Assembly (NCBI GenBank): GCA_006503475.1 | Contig: RSEH01000230.1 | Span: 1-64,000, forward strand | Source: Stentor roeselii | Lineage: Eukaryota > Ciliophora > Heterotrichea > Heterotrichida > Stentoridae | Length of the DNA: 64,000 nucleotides | Reading direction: 5' to 3' | Part shown: piece after piece, positions 49,497 to 59,412 of the stretch | Position numbering within the stretch: the first letter of the stretch is position 1 | Layout of the letters: each line of letters starts with the position of its first letter | Made by a program: the position numbers and the translations under genes | Notes under the pieces: model-generated | Database searches by the model: none | What the model saw: the letters and a program-made list of their open reading frames with translations, nothing else | Told to the model about the DNA's origin: nothing

Positions 49497-49600
49497 CAAT
49501 ATAATGAATAGATATCTTATAATATCTGTATGAACATTCTAAAAATCAATATAATGAATATATATCTTATAATATCTGTATGAACATTCTAAAACTCAAT
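49497..49600. repeat. Two-copy 50-bp tandem duplication
   Basis: The unit beginning CAATATAATGAATA and ending ACATTCTAAAA occurs at 49497 and 49547 with one or two differences, followed by a third CAAT. It lies in non-coding DNA and looks recent. Confidence 0.9.
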
Positions 49601-50013
49601 AGCGTAATGCTCAGTCAGAAATTACTAAAATTCTAGTTGCTGCAATCAAATGCTTTCCTCATGCTCAAAGCTTCTTCATCTTTCGATATCCTTATTAAAA
49701 GTTCATAATCTAATTAGTAATAATTTTAAGAGCTATTGCTAAATGAATATAAAACCCACCATCACAATCGAAACATAAACTAAAAACATCCAATCAATAA
49801 AATATTCTATTAAAACAATAATAAATCCTAACAAATCATCTAAAATCTCAATCAGGTTTCAGTCTTATAAAAAACAGTGTATCTAATATGAAAGTCTCCC
49901 CTCAACCGAAATTCAATACACCCTTTTTATTTCTAATGAAAATTTGAAGCAGGTTATTGAACTCAAGACTTTCCAAGAAAATGATAATGATTTTATTAAT
50001 TGCATCTATGATA

Positions 50014-50583
50014 TTAAATTAAATCGTCGGTTTGTATACAAACGCAGTTTGAATTCACATCTGAAATGTTTCTAATTATCACTCGCGGCGTTTCATATGA
50101 TCCAGTCCTGCGGGTGCGAAAGCCTTCTGGAAGACTTTTATTTTTTAGTCTTTGAGTGGTGCTGGTTGTTTCTTGTTTTACCTCTTGAATGAATTTCTTT
50201 ACACTTTTCATTGAATCGTAGGCTGGAGTTAGCAAACCTGTTCCTTTTTCATTTATCCAAATGTTTAACTTGCTTTTTTTTTCTTTATCTCCTGTGAAAT
50301 ACCTGAATTTGTTTGAACTTTTTTTATTGGTTGATGAAACTTTCGTGAAGTGAATTTCTTGGATTTCGCATACTGCTACATTTTTCCTTTTTCTTTCAGT
50401 GAAAGCGATGGCCAAGTTCTTGACAGGACTAAGAACCTTCGGACTATGAAATTCATCAGAATGGTGTTTAACCTTATTCAAGTTAAGATGAGTCTGAAAT
50501 CTTCGATGAACAGGAGACCTGTCCTTCTTAAGACTTAAATTTTTGCTGAACTGAAACAGGGTAGTCCTGACAGGTAAGTTCAT
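50014..50583 (-). CDS. Basic protein, unknown function
   Basis: 189 residues starting MNLPVRTTLFQFSKNL. A longer in-frame reading from 50658 overlaps the upstream gene, so the ATG preceded by GGTTATTATT, 19 bp after the upstream stop, is preferred. The protein is basic and Ser/Thr-rich (KKDRSPVHRRF, LNIWINEKGTGLLTPAYD, RRTGSYETPRVIIRN), with no recognised domain. It follows the coiled-coil gene 50603-51652 on the same strand. Confidence 0.6.
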   Translation of the reverse strand: MNLPVRTTLFQFSKNLSLKKDRSPVHRRFQTHLNLNKVKHHSDEFHSPKVLSPVKNLAIAFTERKRKNVAVCEIQEIHFTKVSSTNKKSSNKFRYFTGDKEKKSKLNIWINEKGTGLLTPAYDSMKSVKKFIQEVKQETTSTTQRLKNKSLPEGFRTRRTGSYETPRVIIRNISDVNSNCVCIQTDDLI

Positions 50584-50602
50584 AATAATAACCTTAACAC
50601 TA

Positions 50603-51652
50603 TTAGTAAATAAACCCATGCGGCCTTCCAACAGCTCTAACACTAGAAGAAGCGACATTCCTCAAATCCGAGTTCGCTCTTTTCAAGTCACTTTTAAGCC
50701 GATTGATTTTTTCATTACTGACAACCTGTTCATAAGACGGCGCATTTGCGACCTGCCTTCTAAGTTTCTCAACTTCTCTATTGCACTTGCTTCTAACCTG
50801 ACTCATCAAATTTTTCTCCCTTCTTCTCCAAATCGCATTCAAATCTTCTAAAAGTTGATTAATCTGGACACTTTTAAATCCTCTTTCCCCATATTTCGCT
50901 AGAAAATCCTTGACCATCTTAAAAGCTTGACTCGGGACCCAATCATCACATTCTTGTTCCGCATTTACTTTTAAACTACTCGTCTTGGGCAAGTACCGAA
51001 CACCTTCAGAGGCTTCAGCGAATTCAGCGAATTCTGAGAATTCTTTCGTGGACTTGAGTAAAGAGACAAGGCGGGCATTGTCAGCTTTATAATGTTCGAT
51101 TTCAACTAGTAAAGTGCCTTCATTTCTCTTTGCTAAGTGACTGTTATCAAGTTTTTTCAAGGTTTCATCAAGTTTTTGGTCTGTTGTTTCGAATTTTTTA
51201 GAGTTTTTCGAAGCTAAATGACAAGCCGCTCGAAATTTCTGGTCTTCGAGATGCGTGTGGACTTTAAGACTTGAGATTATTTCGTCTTTTTGATGGAGGA
51301 TTGATTTTAACTCGGAAATTTCTTCGTCTTTTGTTTTTAATTGGTGGTGGAAGGAAAGAATGTCGACTGAACCGGAAGGAACGATTTTTGGTTTTTGATC
51401 GATTTTTGATTCTAGGTCTTTTATTTTACGAAGCTTTTCGTGAAGTTGCTCTTCTTTTTCTGAGAGTTTCTTTTGGGATAAATCAAAACGTTCGTTTGCC
51501 TCGTCGAGTTTGTTGGAAAGATGAGCTTTTTCTTCTTTTGATTTTGCTAGTTGAAGCTCGAGGTTGTGGATACTTGAACGGAAGTCGTCGATGTTTGAGG
51601 AATGCTTTAGCTCTGATGAACTCAGACCTTGAGATGAACCGTATTCTTCCAT
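50603..51652 (-). CDS. Coiled-coil protein, possibly centrosomal or basal body
   Basis: 349 residues, coiled coil from about 25 to 215 (LELQLAKSKEEKAHLSNKL and similar heptads), then a conserved-looking helical segment at about 240-300 (DWVPSQAFKMVKDFLAKYGER, LLEDLNAIWRRREKNLM). It then has a final coil (SNEKINRLKSDLKRANSDLRN) and a stop after HGFIY. The LNxIWRxRE-type segment is reminiscent of centrosomal coiled-coil proteins, an impression rather than an assignment. The start context is TCCTATAA before ATGG. Confidence 0.6.
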   Translation of the reverse strand: MEEYGSSQGLSSSELKHSSNIDDFRSSIHNLELQLAKSKEEKAHLSNKLDEANERFDLSQKKLSEKEEQLHEKLRKIKDLESKIDQKPKIVPSGSVDILSFHHQLKTKDEEISELKSILHQKDEIISSLKVHTHLEDQKFRAACHLASKNSKKFETTDQKLDETLKKLDNSHLAKRNEGTLLVEIEHYKADNARLVSLLKSTKEFSEFAEFAEASEGVRYLPKTSSLKVNAEQECDDWVPSQAFKMVKDFLAKYGERGFKSVQINQLLEDLNAIWRRREKNLMSQVRSKCNREVEKLRRQVANAPSYEQVVSNEKINRLKSDLKRANSDLRNVASSSVRAVGRPHGFIY

Positions 51653-51890
51653 TTATAGGATTGGAAATGCCGGGAGGTTAAAAAGAATATCATTAAAGTT
51701 ATTAATTCAAAGCCTGCAATTTCATCAATTATAATCAAATATTATTAAAACCTCAGATTATCAAAGGTTCAATTACTTGAAACCTCGGGTAAGAAGTTGA
51801 TCAACCAACTTAAAACCCAAAACCTTTCATAAACTAAAACCCAATACCCACTCTAAACTTTCTAAAATCATAACAAAATTATCTTCTAAA

Positions 51891-52721
51891 TTAAAAACTA
51901 ATGCATTTAGGAGGTTTTTCAGGTTCAACGACAATGATATTGAGACTATCCTTCATTTCTCTAACCGAATCAAGAATGCTCTGACTAGTATAAAGACTCA
52001 TAGAGCTTTCTTCAGGACACCTGTCATCAGTAGTAATCCTTTCCTGATAGCACTTCTTCATAGTTTCCTTACATCTCGGACAAAGCTCAGATGTGACTTT
52101 TTCATAATCCAAACAATGTTCCACCTTCCTCCTCAAGTCCATCAACTGTTCAGTCAAGTCACATTTAACATTTCCAACATGCAGGGTGTTATTTTTCAGT
52201 TCTTCCAATGCAGAGTCCGAGTCCAAATAATCAGAATTCGCTTGTTTAAGTTCTTCTCCCGTCTTGAAAAGGTCTTCTACCAAAGCCAATTCAATTTTTT
52301 CTGATGATTCAAGTTTTACTCTCAAGTCATTTGTTTCTTTTTCTAGTTTTTGAATGGAATGATTCAATTTTTTACTTATCTTCTCATTTTCTGACTCGAA
52401 TAAGTTAATTTCTGAGGTTTTGTCGAAGTAATCTCGCTCCACTCGCTTGCAAGCTTGACGAACTCTGCCTAGTTCCAGGTTGAGGCCTTCGATTTCATGA
52501 GAAAACTTTTCTTGAAGCTTTGTTCTGCGGAATTCGTGGTAACAAGAGTCGCAGATTGTCTTTTGACCTTCAATTGTTGCGATTTCCTTGCAGCAGTGAT
52601 TTGAGCAGAATGCGTTTTCGCATTTGTTGCAGATGATTTTTTTACGGAAATGAAAACCTTTGTCGCAAATTGAACATTTTTTTTGAAGAGATGGGTCTTC
52701 TGACTCTTCTTTTGATGTCAT
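51891..52721 (-). CDS. FYVE-related zinc finger and coiled-coil protein
   Basis: 276 residues. Residues about 15-65 form a double zinc module: CSIC, then RKKIICNKC, FCSNHC, and a final CDSC after an insert, as in FYVE-related/RIM-type fingers. A basic patch next to the second Cys pair is present but not the full R(R/K)HHCR signature, so lipid binding is uncertain. The remainder is coiled coil (about 80-215), a CPRCKETMKKC pair near 225-235, and a short tail. FYVE-related fingers with coiled coils often act as Rab effectors or in membrane traffic; that is inference. Confidence 0.6.
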   Translation of the reverse strand: MTSKEESEDPSLQKKCSICDKGFHFRKKIICNKCENAFCSNHCCKEIATIEGQKTICDSCYHEFRRTKLQEKFSHEIEGLNLELGRVRQACKRVERDYFDKTSEINLFESENEKISKKLNHSIQKLEKETNDLRVKLESSEKIELALVEDLFKTGEELKQANSDYLDSDSALEELKNNTLHVGNVKCDLTEQLMDLRRKVEHCLDYEKVTSELCPRCKETMKKCYQERITTDDRCPEESSMSLYTSQSILDSVREMKDSLNIIVVEPEKPPKCISF

Positions 52722-53203
52722 TTTTTTAGGCGAATAGGAAGGGATAAGAAGGTTTTGGTTTGAAGGAGATTTTTGGGAAGTTTTTTGGTTGGGTGAAAAT
52801 TTGGATTTTTTTTATAGGGTTGTTAGAGATTGGCTTTTGAGGATTAAATAATTAATGGCTTTTAGTATAGAGATATGTTTATGTTCAATTAATAATTTTC
52901 TAATTTTTTTTCGCGTTTATTGGCTTGTTTTATTAGGGATTCTTGTAAATAATCTCAAAAAAGTATTATAAACCTAACCTAAATCTACCAAAACAACTAA
53001 CCATAAACACTAAGTTTTATACTCAAATAAATCCACTATAAAAAAACTATTCAATATTTCACGACTTCAAATAATATCCCACCAATAAAACGCTATATAT
53101 ATTTAAACTCCACAACAAAAAATCATAAAAACCTCTCTCAGTCTTTCACCTCCCCAAAAAACCAAACCATCTCAAAACCCCCAAAAAACTAATCCTTTAA
53201 TAA
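52722..53203. other. Divergent intergenic region
   Basis: AT-rich. Contains CGCTATATATATTTAAA at about 53090-53106, a possible core promoter for the plus-strand gene at 53204. Otherwise empty. Confidence 0.45.
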
Positions 53204-53668
53204 ATGTTCATCTTTTTATTCCCAGCTCTGCTTTCATCAGTCATATCCGAAAAAGTTGACCCAAAAGAAGAAATCTGTTTTCTAATGTCAACAACAGTAG
53301 TCCACAAAAAACGTGAAGAAATCGACGACCACAACAAGCTCCACCCACATCTTTCACCTTCACACCTGAAAATGAAAGTAATCGAAGAGACCTTCAAAAG
53401 ATGCATGAAAGAAATAAAACCTCAAGAAGTGAAACTCCTGATGGAAGACAAGAATAGCATCATGTCTTATTCTTCGTACTATGCGGCTTCCATCGGTGAC
53501 CTTGACTGTCAAGAAGCTTTGACTTTAGGACCTGATTTTTTTGAGACTCGGTCGAAAATATCTGACTCGGTGTTCGGAAAAATTGATGAAGATAGACTGA
53601 AAGGTGAGAATGAAGACTGGGAAAAAAAAGAAGGAGACTTAGAAGATGAGGTTAGAGAAGATCTTTAG
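53204..53668 (+). CDS. Small acidic protein with hydrophobic N-terminus
   Basis: 154 residues. MFIFLFPALLSSVIS could be a short signal peptide or anchor. The rest is charged, with His-rich HKKREEIDDHNKLHPHLSP, a helical MKVIEETFKRCMKEIK and a strongly acidic tail (DEDRLKGENEDWEKKEGDLEDE). No family was recognised. The start follows CTTTAATAA, the usual local context. Confidence 0.5.
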   Translation: MFIFLFPALLSSVISEKVDPKEEICFLMSTTVVHKKREEIDDHNKLHPHLSPSHLKMKVIEETFKRCMKEIKPQEVKLLMEDKNSIMSYSSYYAASIGDLDCQEALTLGPDFFETRSKISDSVFGKIDEDRLKGENEDWEKKEGDLEDEVREDL

Positions 53669-54677
53669 GTAATTAGAAGTATACGTGTGAAATTTTGGAA
53701 TATGATTGAATTTTAATGGTTTAATGGAAGTTGTGAAGTTTTGGGATTTGGTTGTGGAATGGATGGGAGAAGAGGTTTTTGATTTAAGGGGTTTTAGATT
53801 GATTTGGTTTATGTTTTTGATTATTGGGAAATGATTTTGTTTAAGTTTATTAATTTTTTGGTACTGGGTCTTAGTTTGAATTAAATTTTCGAATCGGGTT
53901 TTAGTTTTATTAGAAAAGGACTCAGGTAAGAGATTCTAAGAATATTTATCTTTAGAATAAGTTGAATTTCAATATATTAATATTTTAGCATTAGTAAAAT
54001 ATTCAATGTTAAGGAGAGATCTTAATAATAAGTCTTAGATTCTAACTGAATTCTCAGATTTTTAACGACTTTTGATATGTGAGCATAATTGTTGACACAT
54101 TTAAGGACTGAACCATACTCCGTATTAATTTTCGATCAAGGTATATTAACTAGTAGTTAAACAGCGATTTTATTACAAGATATGCTTCAGTAATAAATTC
54201 ACCTCTAAATCATTTCCTTCTGAAAACCTTTAAATTAAACACTTTATTTAAGGAAAATTTTTAAAACAAGCTATAAAAACAATCAAAACTTGTTGTCTTT
54301 AAAAAAATCTAATAAGGCAACGTTTTTGACTTCAAATTAATATTTTTATTTTCATCGATCTCAAACATTTTTGCTGTATTCATTACTGTAAAAAATGTTT
54401 CTCGAAGCCAGAAAAGAATCTCACTCATCACCCGTCATTTGAAGAGCCAGACCTGAATGAAAATCCAAAAATCTTGAAAATGAATGAAAACTGGAAAATG
54501 AATGAAAAATTTAAAAATCTAAAAAATTCAAAGAAAAAATCATTCATAACAACAACAAATCAAATGAAAAATCTTCCAAAATAACAAAAAGTCCCAAACC
54601 AATAAAAAGTCAAAAATTTTATTCCTTCATCTTAAAAACTTTCATGATACTGTAAAATCGTAATAAATCCTAAAACA
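53669..54677. other. AT-rich intergenic region
   Basis: About 1 kb. Short frames near 54400-54450 stop quickly. No RNA gene or repeat was recognised. Confidence 0.5.
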
Positions 54678-55763
54678 ATGGAAATTAGTCTAAGCAACTT
54701 TCCTAAAGTAACTTCTTGCCCATCATCACCATGCACAACCCAAAAGATCGAAAAAATCCTAAACGAGATCCTTTCATATCTCGATTCCAAGAATCCCGAT
54801 AAAGTCTTTTCTCAAATTCAAGAGTTAGAATCCCTAAACACATCATCAGAAGTCTTTTTAAAGCTCGGGCATCTGTTCTATAAAAAGAATTTTCCCAATT
54901 TGGCTGAATTTTTATACAAAAAAATTCTTCCTACCTTGCAAGGCGATTTAAACGCTGAGTGTCTTTTTGGACTAGGCCAGGTTTATTACGACTTAAAAAA
55001 CTATAGAGACTGTCACACAATTTTTTCTATTATTAGCGAATTTTATCAGGATTTTTCTTATCTCGGGTTAATCCGCTTAAAACTCGCGAAAATTCAAGTT
55101 TTTTTTAAAGACTTTGAAAGTGCTTTGATAATGATCAAGAAAATATTAACCCCGGCTTCAATTTGCAAAAATATTTTCGTTGAAGCCATGGTCCTTGTAG
55201 CTTCAATCAAAGAAGCCCAGGGCAAAACCGTTCAAAGTTTGAAATTATGTATAAAAGCTTTAAGTATCAGTAAAACTTTCACATCAGTTTCTAGCTTTTG
55301 TCTTCTTCTTCTAGAAAAAAATCCTCAAAAAACTGAAAAAATTTGCAGAAAGTTCTGGGGAAATGTTTCAGAAACTGGAGAATGGAGCGATTTATGCTTT
55401 TTAAGAGCTTTGGCAATTATGAAGACTGGGTTTTTAGAAAAGGCTTTGAGTTCTTTGCAGGGTCTTGTTGATAGTTTCCCGAAGAACTATTTTTATTTAG
55501 AGTTTCTTGGAATTTGTTATTTGAAACTCGCTAAGGTTAGGAAGGCTCTTGAATGCTTTTATTGTGCTAGGGTGATAAGGCCTGATGACCTTGGAAATTT
55601 AAAGAATATCGCCTTTTGTTTTAAGAATTTAGGTGAAAAAAATGAGGCTTTGAGGATTTTGGCATTTGTTAACCCTGCTGAAAACATGGCAGAAGGACTT
55701 GGAAAACTAGAAATTTTTGAACCAAAAATGAAAATTTTAGATTTTCCTACTAATGATTTTTGA
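54678..55763 (+). CDS. TPR-repeat protein
   Basis: 361 residues. At least five tetratricopeptide-like repeats are visible: FLKLGHLFYKKNFPNLAEFLY, CLFGLGQVYYDLKNYRDCH, RLKLAKIQVFFKDFESALIM, FLGICYLKLAKVRKALECFY and NIAFCFKNLGEKNEALRIL. TPR superhelices bind peptides in chaperone, transport or ciliary complexes. Number and spacing of repeats do not point to a single family, though BBS4/TTC-type ciliary proteins are among the possibilities. Confidence 0.7.
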   Translation: MEISLSNFPKVTSCPSSPCTTQKIEKILNEILSYLDSKNPDKVFSQIQELESLNTSSEVFLKLGHLFYKKNFPNLAEFLYKKILPTLQGDLNAECLFGLGQVYYDLKNYRDCHTIFSIISEFYQDFSYLGLIRLKLAKIQVFFKDFESALIMIKKILTPASICKNIFVEAMVLVASIKEAQGKTVQSLKLCIKALSISKTFTSVSSFCLLLLEKNPQKTEKICRKFWGNVSETGEWSDLCFLRALAIMKTGFLEKALSSLQGLVDSFPKNYFYLEFLGICYLKLAKVRKALECFYCARVIRPDDLGNLKNIAFCFKNLGEKNEALRILAFVNPAENMAEGLGKLEIFEPKMKILDFPTNDF

Positions 55764-56226
55764 ATTATAATTAAGAATATTGGATTTGGAATCTTGGAGA
55801 TTTTTGTTTGGGGAAGGGGTATAAATGGTTTGAGGAGGGTGGAAAATTATGGAATTAGAATTTTAGGGGATTTATAAATATGAAGGAGATTTGTTATGAA
55901 GACTTGGAATTAGTAGATATATTTAATATTATTAGAGTTAATTTTCGCTTATGGTAAAACTCTGATGAATTTGGAGAGGTTAATTATCATGAAAATCAAG
56001 TAATCCCTGAGATTTTAGCTTAATAAAACTCTGTATCGTAATTACTCTTCAATCTATAATTTTTTATACTTTTCAATCATCAAATACCCAAACCAATCGA
56101 TTCCTCCTCCCAAAAAACCTTTCCAAAACCTTACCTAATCCAATCTCCTATTTCCTAAAAACCAAATCAAATCATTCACTTTCAATCTCTCTAAAAACTC
56201 CAAAACATTAAAATCTTGACTATTAA
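55764..56226. other. Intergenic region
   Basis: Same-strand spacer, AT-rich and then C-rich near the next start (about 56090-56200). No feature recognised. Confidence 0.45.
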
Positions 56227-57114
56227 ATGTCCTCAAAATGCAAGTCTCACAACCACCCACCATCATCCTTCCCGAAGATGCCTAAAAACATTTTCTACTT
56301 CACCTTGTTTCATCTGTCCACATCAATTATCTCCACTTACTACGTCTCACTTTATTACTCCTTTACAAAGCCTCAGGATTACCCGGAATATTATTTTGAG
56401 TTTCACTTGGCATGCTATTCTTTCCTTTGGGGTCCTTGCATGGCTAACTTGATTCTTTCTAGGATTAGAGGACCGGGCAGGGCCAGGAGTACTGATCGGA
56501 AGGAGGATGAGGAATGTGAGCATTGCAAAATTAGAAGAGTTGATAGATCACATCATTGCTCGACTTGTAAACAGTGTGTGATTCGCATGGACCATCATTG
56601 TATCTGGGTGAGTAACTGCATCGGTCTTTCAAACCACAAAAACTTCTACTGGTACACTTTTTTCACAGCAACAGGAGGAACTTACCACATGTTTCTAGTC
56701 TTCGCCTACACTTTTTCAGACTACCCTCCAGCATACCCAGGAGTATTAATAAAGTTGATCTACTTCTACCATTCCTTCATAGTCTTGATATTTTCCTACT
56801 TTTGCTACACCCTGCTCAACATCCAAACAAGGCTGATTCTCTCAGGTAACACAAACATGGAATACATGAAAGAAATGGGAACAAATCTTTCATTCCTCCG
56901 ATGCGTAATTTACCCAATCGTAACAAATATTTAGGAATCCGACTACGACATCGGCTTCATCAGCAACTTGTTCCAAGTCTTCGGAACCGACGTTCTTTTC
57001 TGGTTCTTTCCGACAGCAGCTGATAATCTTCAATACTCAGAAGGCTCTCCTTTGAAGCCTCGGCCAAGTCGAAGTGAAATTCAAGAACTGAAAGAAAAAT
57101 ACGATTTAGACTAA
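56227..57114 (+). CDS. DHHC-type palmitoyltransferase
   Basis: Two exons, 56227-56919 and 56935-57114; 290 residues. Two membrane spans (about 20-45, 55-78) are followed by the DHHC cysteine-rich domain at about 98-145: CEHCKIRRVDRSHHCSTC, then CVIRMDHHCIWVSNCIGLSN, with the catalytic Cys in DHHC. Two more spans follow (about 148-170, 175-205). The C-terminal tail carries an FQVFGT segment and ends LKEKYDLD. S-acylation of substrates such as the MGCC proteins in this window is a plausible but unproven link. The stop at 57112-57114 is only 3 bp before the ATG of the next gene. Confidence 0.85.
56920..56934 (+). other. 15-nt intron
   Basis: GTAACAAATATTTAG, phase 0. Retained, it gives Val-Thr-Asn-Ile then TAG; removed, the enzyme gains its C-terminal tail. 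Confidence 0.8.
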
Positions 57115-57117
57115 TAA

Positions 57118-57621
57118 ATGGAAACAGTTTATGAGGACTTTAAAGACTCAGTCAGCTATAAAAGATATCTTTTTATTCTGAGAATTGCTGAATATGCTGC
57201 TCGTGTCACTGGAAATGAAAAAAGTGAAGTTATTAGGAAAGTTGCTAGGATTAGAGATGAACTTGATTTGCATGAATTGGAACTTGTTTTGTTTTTTGTG
57301 TATTTGGAAAAGTTTGAATGGAGTGGATTGGGTGATAAGGAACAGGCTCTTTGGTTTATTGCTTATGCGGCTAAGAACTTTTTGAATGAGTTTTCAAGTG
57401 AGTTTGAAGAGAGACTTAAGGAAAAGTTTGGGTTTTTTAATGGGTATCGAGATTGGATTTATCAGTTTAGGAGTATTGGAAATGTTGGGTATGCTGATTT
57501 GAATATGACTTATAATAAACTTTGTAGAGCTGATGTCGCTTGTGAGGAGGTTGATCCTTTTGATTATAATTATGCAGTCACTCAGTTGATTGAAACGTCG
57601 ACTAGAGCTGAAAGAAGTTAG
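57118..57621 (+). CDS. Small helical protein, unknown function
   Basis: 167 residues, mostly alpha-helical (YLFILRIAEYAARVTG, ELVLFFVYLEKFEW, LWFIAYAAKNFLNEF). No motif recognised. Its ATG is 3 bp after the stop of the DHHC gene on the same strand (TAATAAATG), which leaves no room for a separate promoter and terminator and suggests co-transcription or promoter elements inside the upstream gene. Confidence 0.65.
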   Translation: METVYEDFKDSVSYKRYLFILRIAEYAARVTGNEKSEVIRKVARIRDELDLHELELVLFFVYLEKFEWSGLGDKEQALWFIAYAAKNFLNEFSSEFEERLKEKFGFFNGYRDWIYQFRSIGNVGYADLNMTYNKLCRADVACEEVDPFDYNYAVTQLIETSTRAERS

Positions 57622-57772
57622 AAAATATTTTATTATTATATCATAAGTTAATATAAATAATAAACTCTCCATCTCCACTTAAACCTGAAACCAAATCATA
57701 ACCTTACACAAATCAAACCTATTAAAAATTCCAAACCAACCAATAAACCTCTAAAAAAAACACCACCTATAA

Positions 57773-58300
57773 CTAAGCTTCCAATTTAATAAACTCTTTA
57801 TCAACACTCATAGACCGAACCACAGCATAAAACAACTGCAAGTCTAAAATTTTTCCATCCTGATCTAAAAAAAACTTCTTTCCCTCAACAGTTAAAACAA
57901 AATGTTCTCCATCTTTGGTCCATATCGCATCTTCATTCCTAACAGTCATAAGTCCCTTCTTCAAATCTCCATCAACAACAGCTTTAAAGTGTTCTCCACT
58001 CTGATCAAGGTAAAGTTGAAGTATTCGAGTATTATTCAGTTTTAAAAAGACCAGCGGGTAAAGAGAAGCAAAGATTGCGATTTTAAATGGTCCGAAGAAG
58101 ATATTCGCGATTTTTTTTGTCATTAAGGCTTCGACGCCCCATAAGAGAGAAGTTGTGAAAGAGGCGGCCAGGACGTACTTCATGATTTTTTTATCGTCTT
58201 TGTAGCCTTCGTAGGTGTAGAGCAACTTCAGGCCGTCCTTTGGGAAGAGGACTGGCTCTGAAGGGATGAAAGTTGCGGATCTTTTTATGAGAGGTATCAT
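57773..58300 (-). CDS. Small two-pass membrane protein (TMEM70/186/223-like)
   Basis: 175 residues. A basic N-terminus (MIPLIKRSATF) could be a mitochondrial presequence. Two hydrophobic spans (about 42-60 and 68-85, separated by a short TKKIANIFFGPF segment) form a hairpin, followed by a soluble C-terminal domain. The layout resembles the TMEM70/TMEM186/TMEM223 mitochondrial assembly-factor family, but sequence alone does not prove it. Its start is 2 bp after the stop of the preceding minus-strand gene. Confidence 0.5.
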   Translation of the reverse strand: MIPLIKRSATFIPSEPVLFPKDGLKLLYTYEGYKDDKKIMKYVLAASFTTSLLWGVEALMTKKIANIFFGPFKIAIFASLYPLVFLKLNNTRILQLYLDQSGEHFKAVVDGDLKKGLMTVRNEDAIWTKDGEHFVLTVEGKKFFLDQDGKILDLQLFYAVVRSMSVDKEFIKLEA

Positions 58301-58302
58301 TT

Positions 58303-59178
58303 TTAGGATGAACTTAATATATTCACTAGAAAATCAACTTTTTCTAAGGTCTCGGTTGATAGAGACTCTTTGCTTAGTCGCTCGACTTCGGTCCAAAGTA
58401 CTTCTGAGTTCAGTCGGTTTAGATTTGACTCGATTAGACCTACACCTTCGATGAAGATCAAATCGACGATGGCTGAGATAAGGTCTCCAACAAATCCTTC
58501 TCCAAAGCCATCCGCATCCTTCATCATGCCAATCAACTTAAACCCTCCATTGAAATTCAAAAAGGCTTCCTGTGCAGGTACACAATTTTTATAAATCTTC
58601 GAACAAACACACATAGTCAAATGCTTCATTTCCTTCCTCTCACAATTCAAAAACTTATTAATAACCCCAAAAGCCCCAAACTTGACCAGGACCCTGACAG
58701 TAGCATCACTGACATTATTCAAAAAGAAAAAAAGCAGCAACATAGCATTTTCCTGAAAGTCAATTTGTTTGAGCGGTATTTGAAAAATCAAGTCTTTAAC
58801 AATCGGTTCAATTTTTGAATGAACTTCAGGATTTTTCTTGATTTCAATGCAAAGATAGACTATTGCAAGACTTCCAATTGTTCTAGGCTTTGTTGCCCAG
58901 CTGATATAAGCAGGAGCTTCAGTGATTTCAGTGCAGTCTGAAGTTAACTTGCTGAGTTCTTCCCACTTTTTCGCAGATCTGCACCAGTCGATGTATAAAG
59001 TCTGAGACTTGGGGTCCGGCTTTTCTCTATGGCGACCACTTGAAGATCCTTCAGGGATTGCGACGAGGTCTTGGTCTTGAAGGGACAGGGTGTTAATTTT
59101 TCTTAGAACTTTTTGAGAGGAATTTGTTTTGTTCTGTTTTTGTCTTCTTTCGTCATCTCTAGATTCGCAGCATCCCAT
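58303..59178 (-). CDS. Lipid-anchored MGCC protein with helical-repeat-like domain
   Basis: 291 residues starting MGCCESRDDERRQKQ, a dual acylation signal (Gly2 myristoylation, Cys3/Cys4 palmitoylation). Residues about 90-290 are a series of amphipathic helices (SLAIVYLCIEIKKNPEVH, AMLLLFFFLNNVSDATVRVL, KFGAFGVINKFLNCE, DLISAIVDLIFIEGVGL) that look like degenerate armadillo/HEAT repeats. A peripheral membrane scaffold is likely. It ends only 2 bp before the next gene's ATG. Confidence 0.6.
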   Translation of the reverse strand: MGCCESRDDERRQKQNKTNSSQKVLRKINTLSLQDQDLVAIPEGSSSGRHREKPDPKSQTLYIDWCRSAKKWEELSKLTSDCTEITEAPAYISWATKPRTIGSLAIVYLCIEIKKNPEVHSKIEPIVKDLIFQIPLKQIDFQENAMLLLFFFLNNVSDATVRVLVKFGAFGVINKFLNCERKEMKHLTMCVCSKIYKNCVPAQEAFLNFNGGFKLIGMMKDADGFGEGFVGDLISAIVDLIFIEGVGLIESNLNRLNSEVLWTEVERLSKESLSTETLEKVDFLVNILSSS

Positions 59179-59412
59179 AGAATTAATGAATTATTCTTGA
59201 AAAAAGTGAGGGTTTTATAGGAATTTCAAGAAGTTTTAAGTAAATTTAAAATTATTTCAGAAGTTATGGTTTTTGCAAGTTAATTTTTTTTCGATAAGAA
59301 AATTCATTCTTTTACATTTCCGAGAATTTTACTCTTTTTTTTGAGAAGAATTTTTCATTGTTAATCTTTTTGATTGTAAAGTGCCTTGTCTAAATATGAG
59401 CCATCGTTATAA

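Larger units (their letters stand above)
48305..50013. other. Intergenic region with a GC-richer coding relic and a 50-bp repeat
   Basis: The left third (about 48400-48790) is noticeably richer in G and C than its surroundings and looks like broken coding sequence (separate entry). A perfect-to-near-perfect 50-bp duplication sits at 49497-49600. The rest is AT-rich and empty. Confidence 0.5.

Noticed and set aside
50584-50658. N-terminal extension of the 189-residue basic protein
   Set aside because: The longer start overlaps the upstream gene's end and lacks the local A/T leader, while the ATG at 50583 has it.
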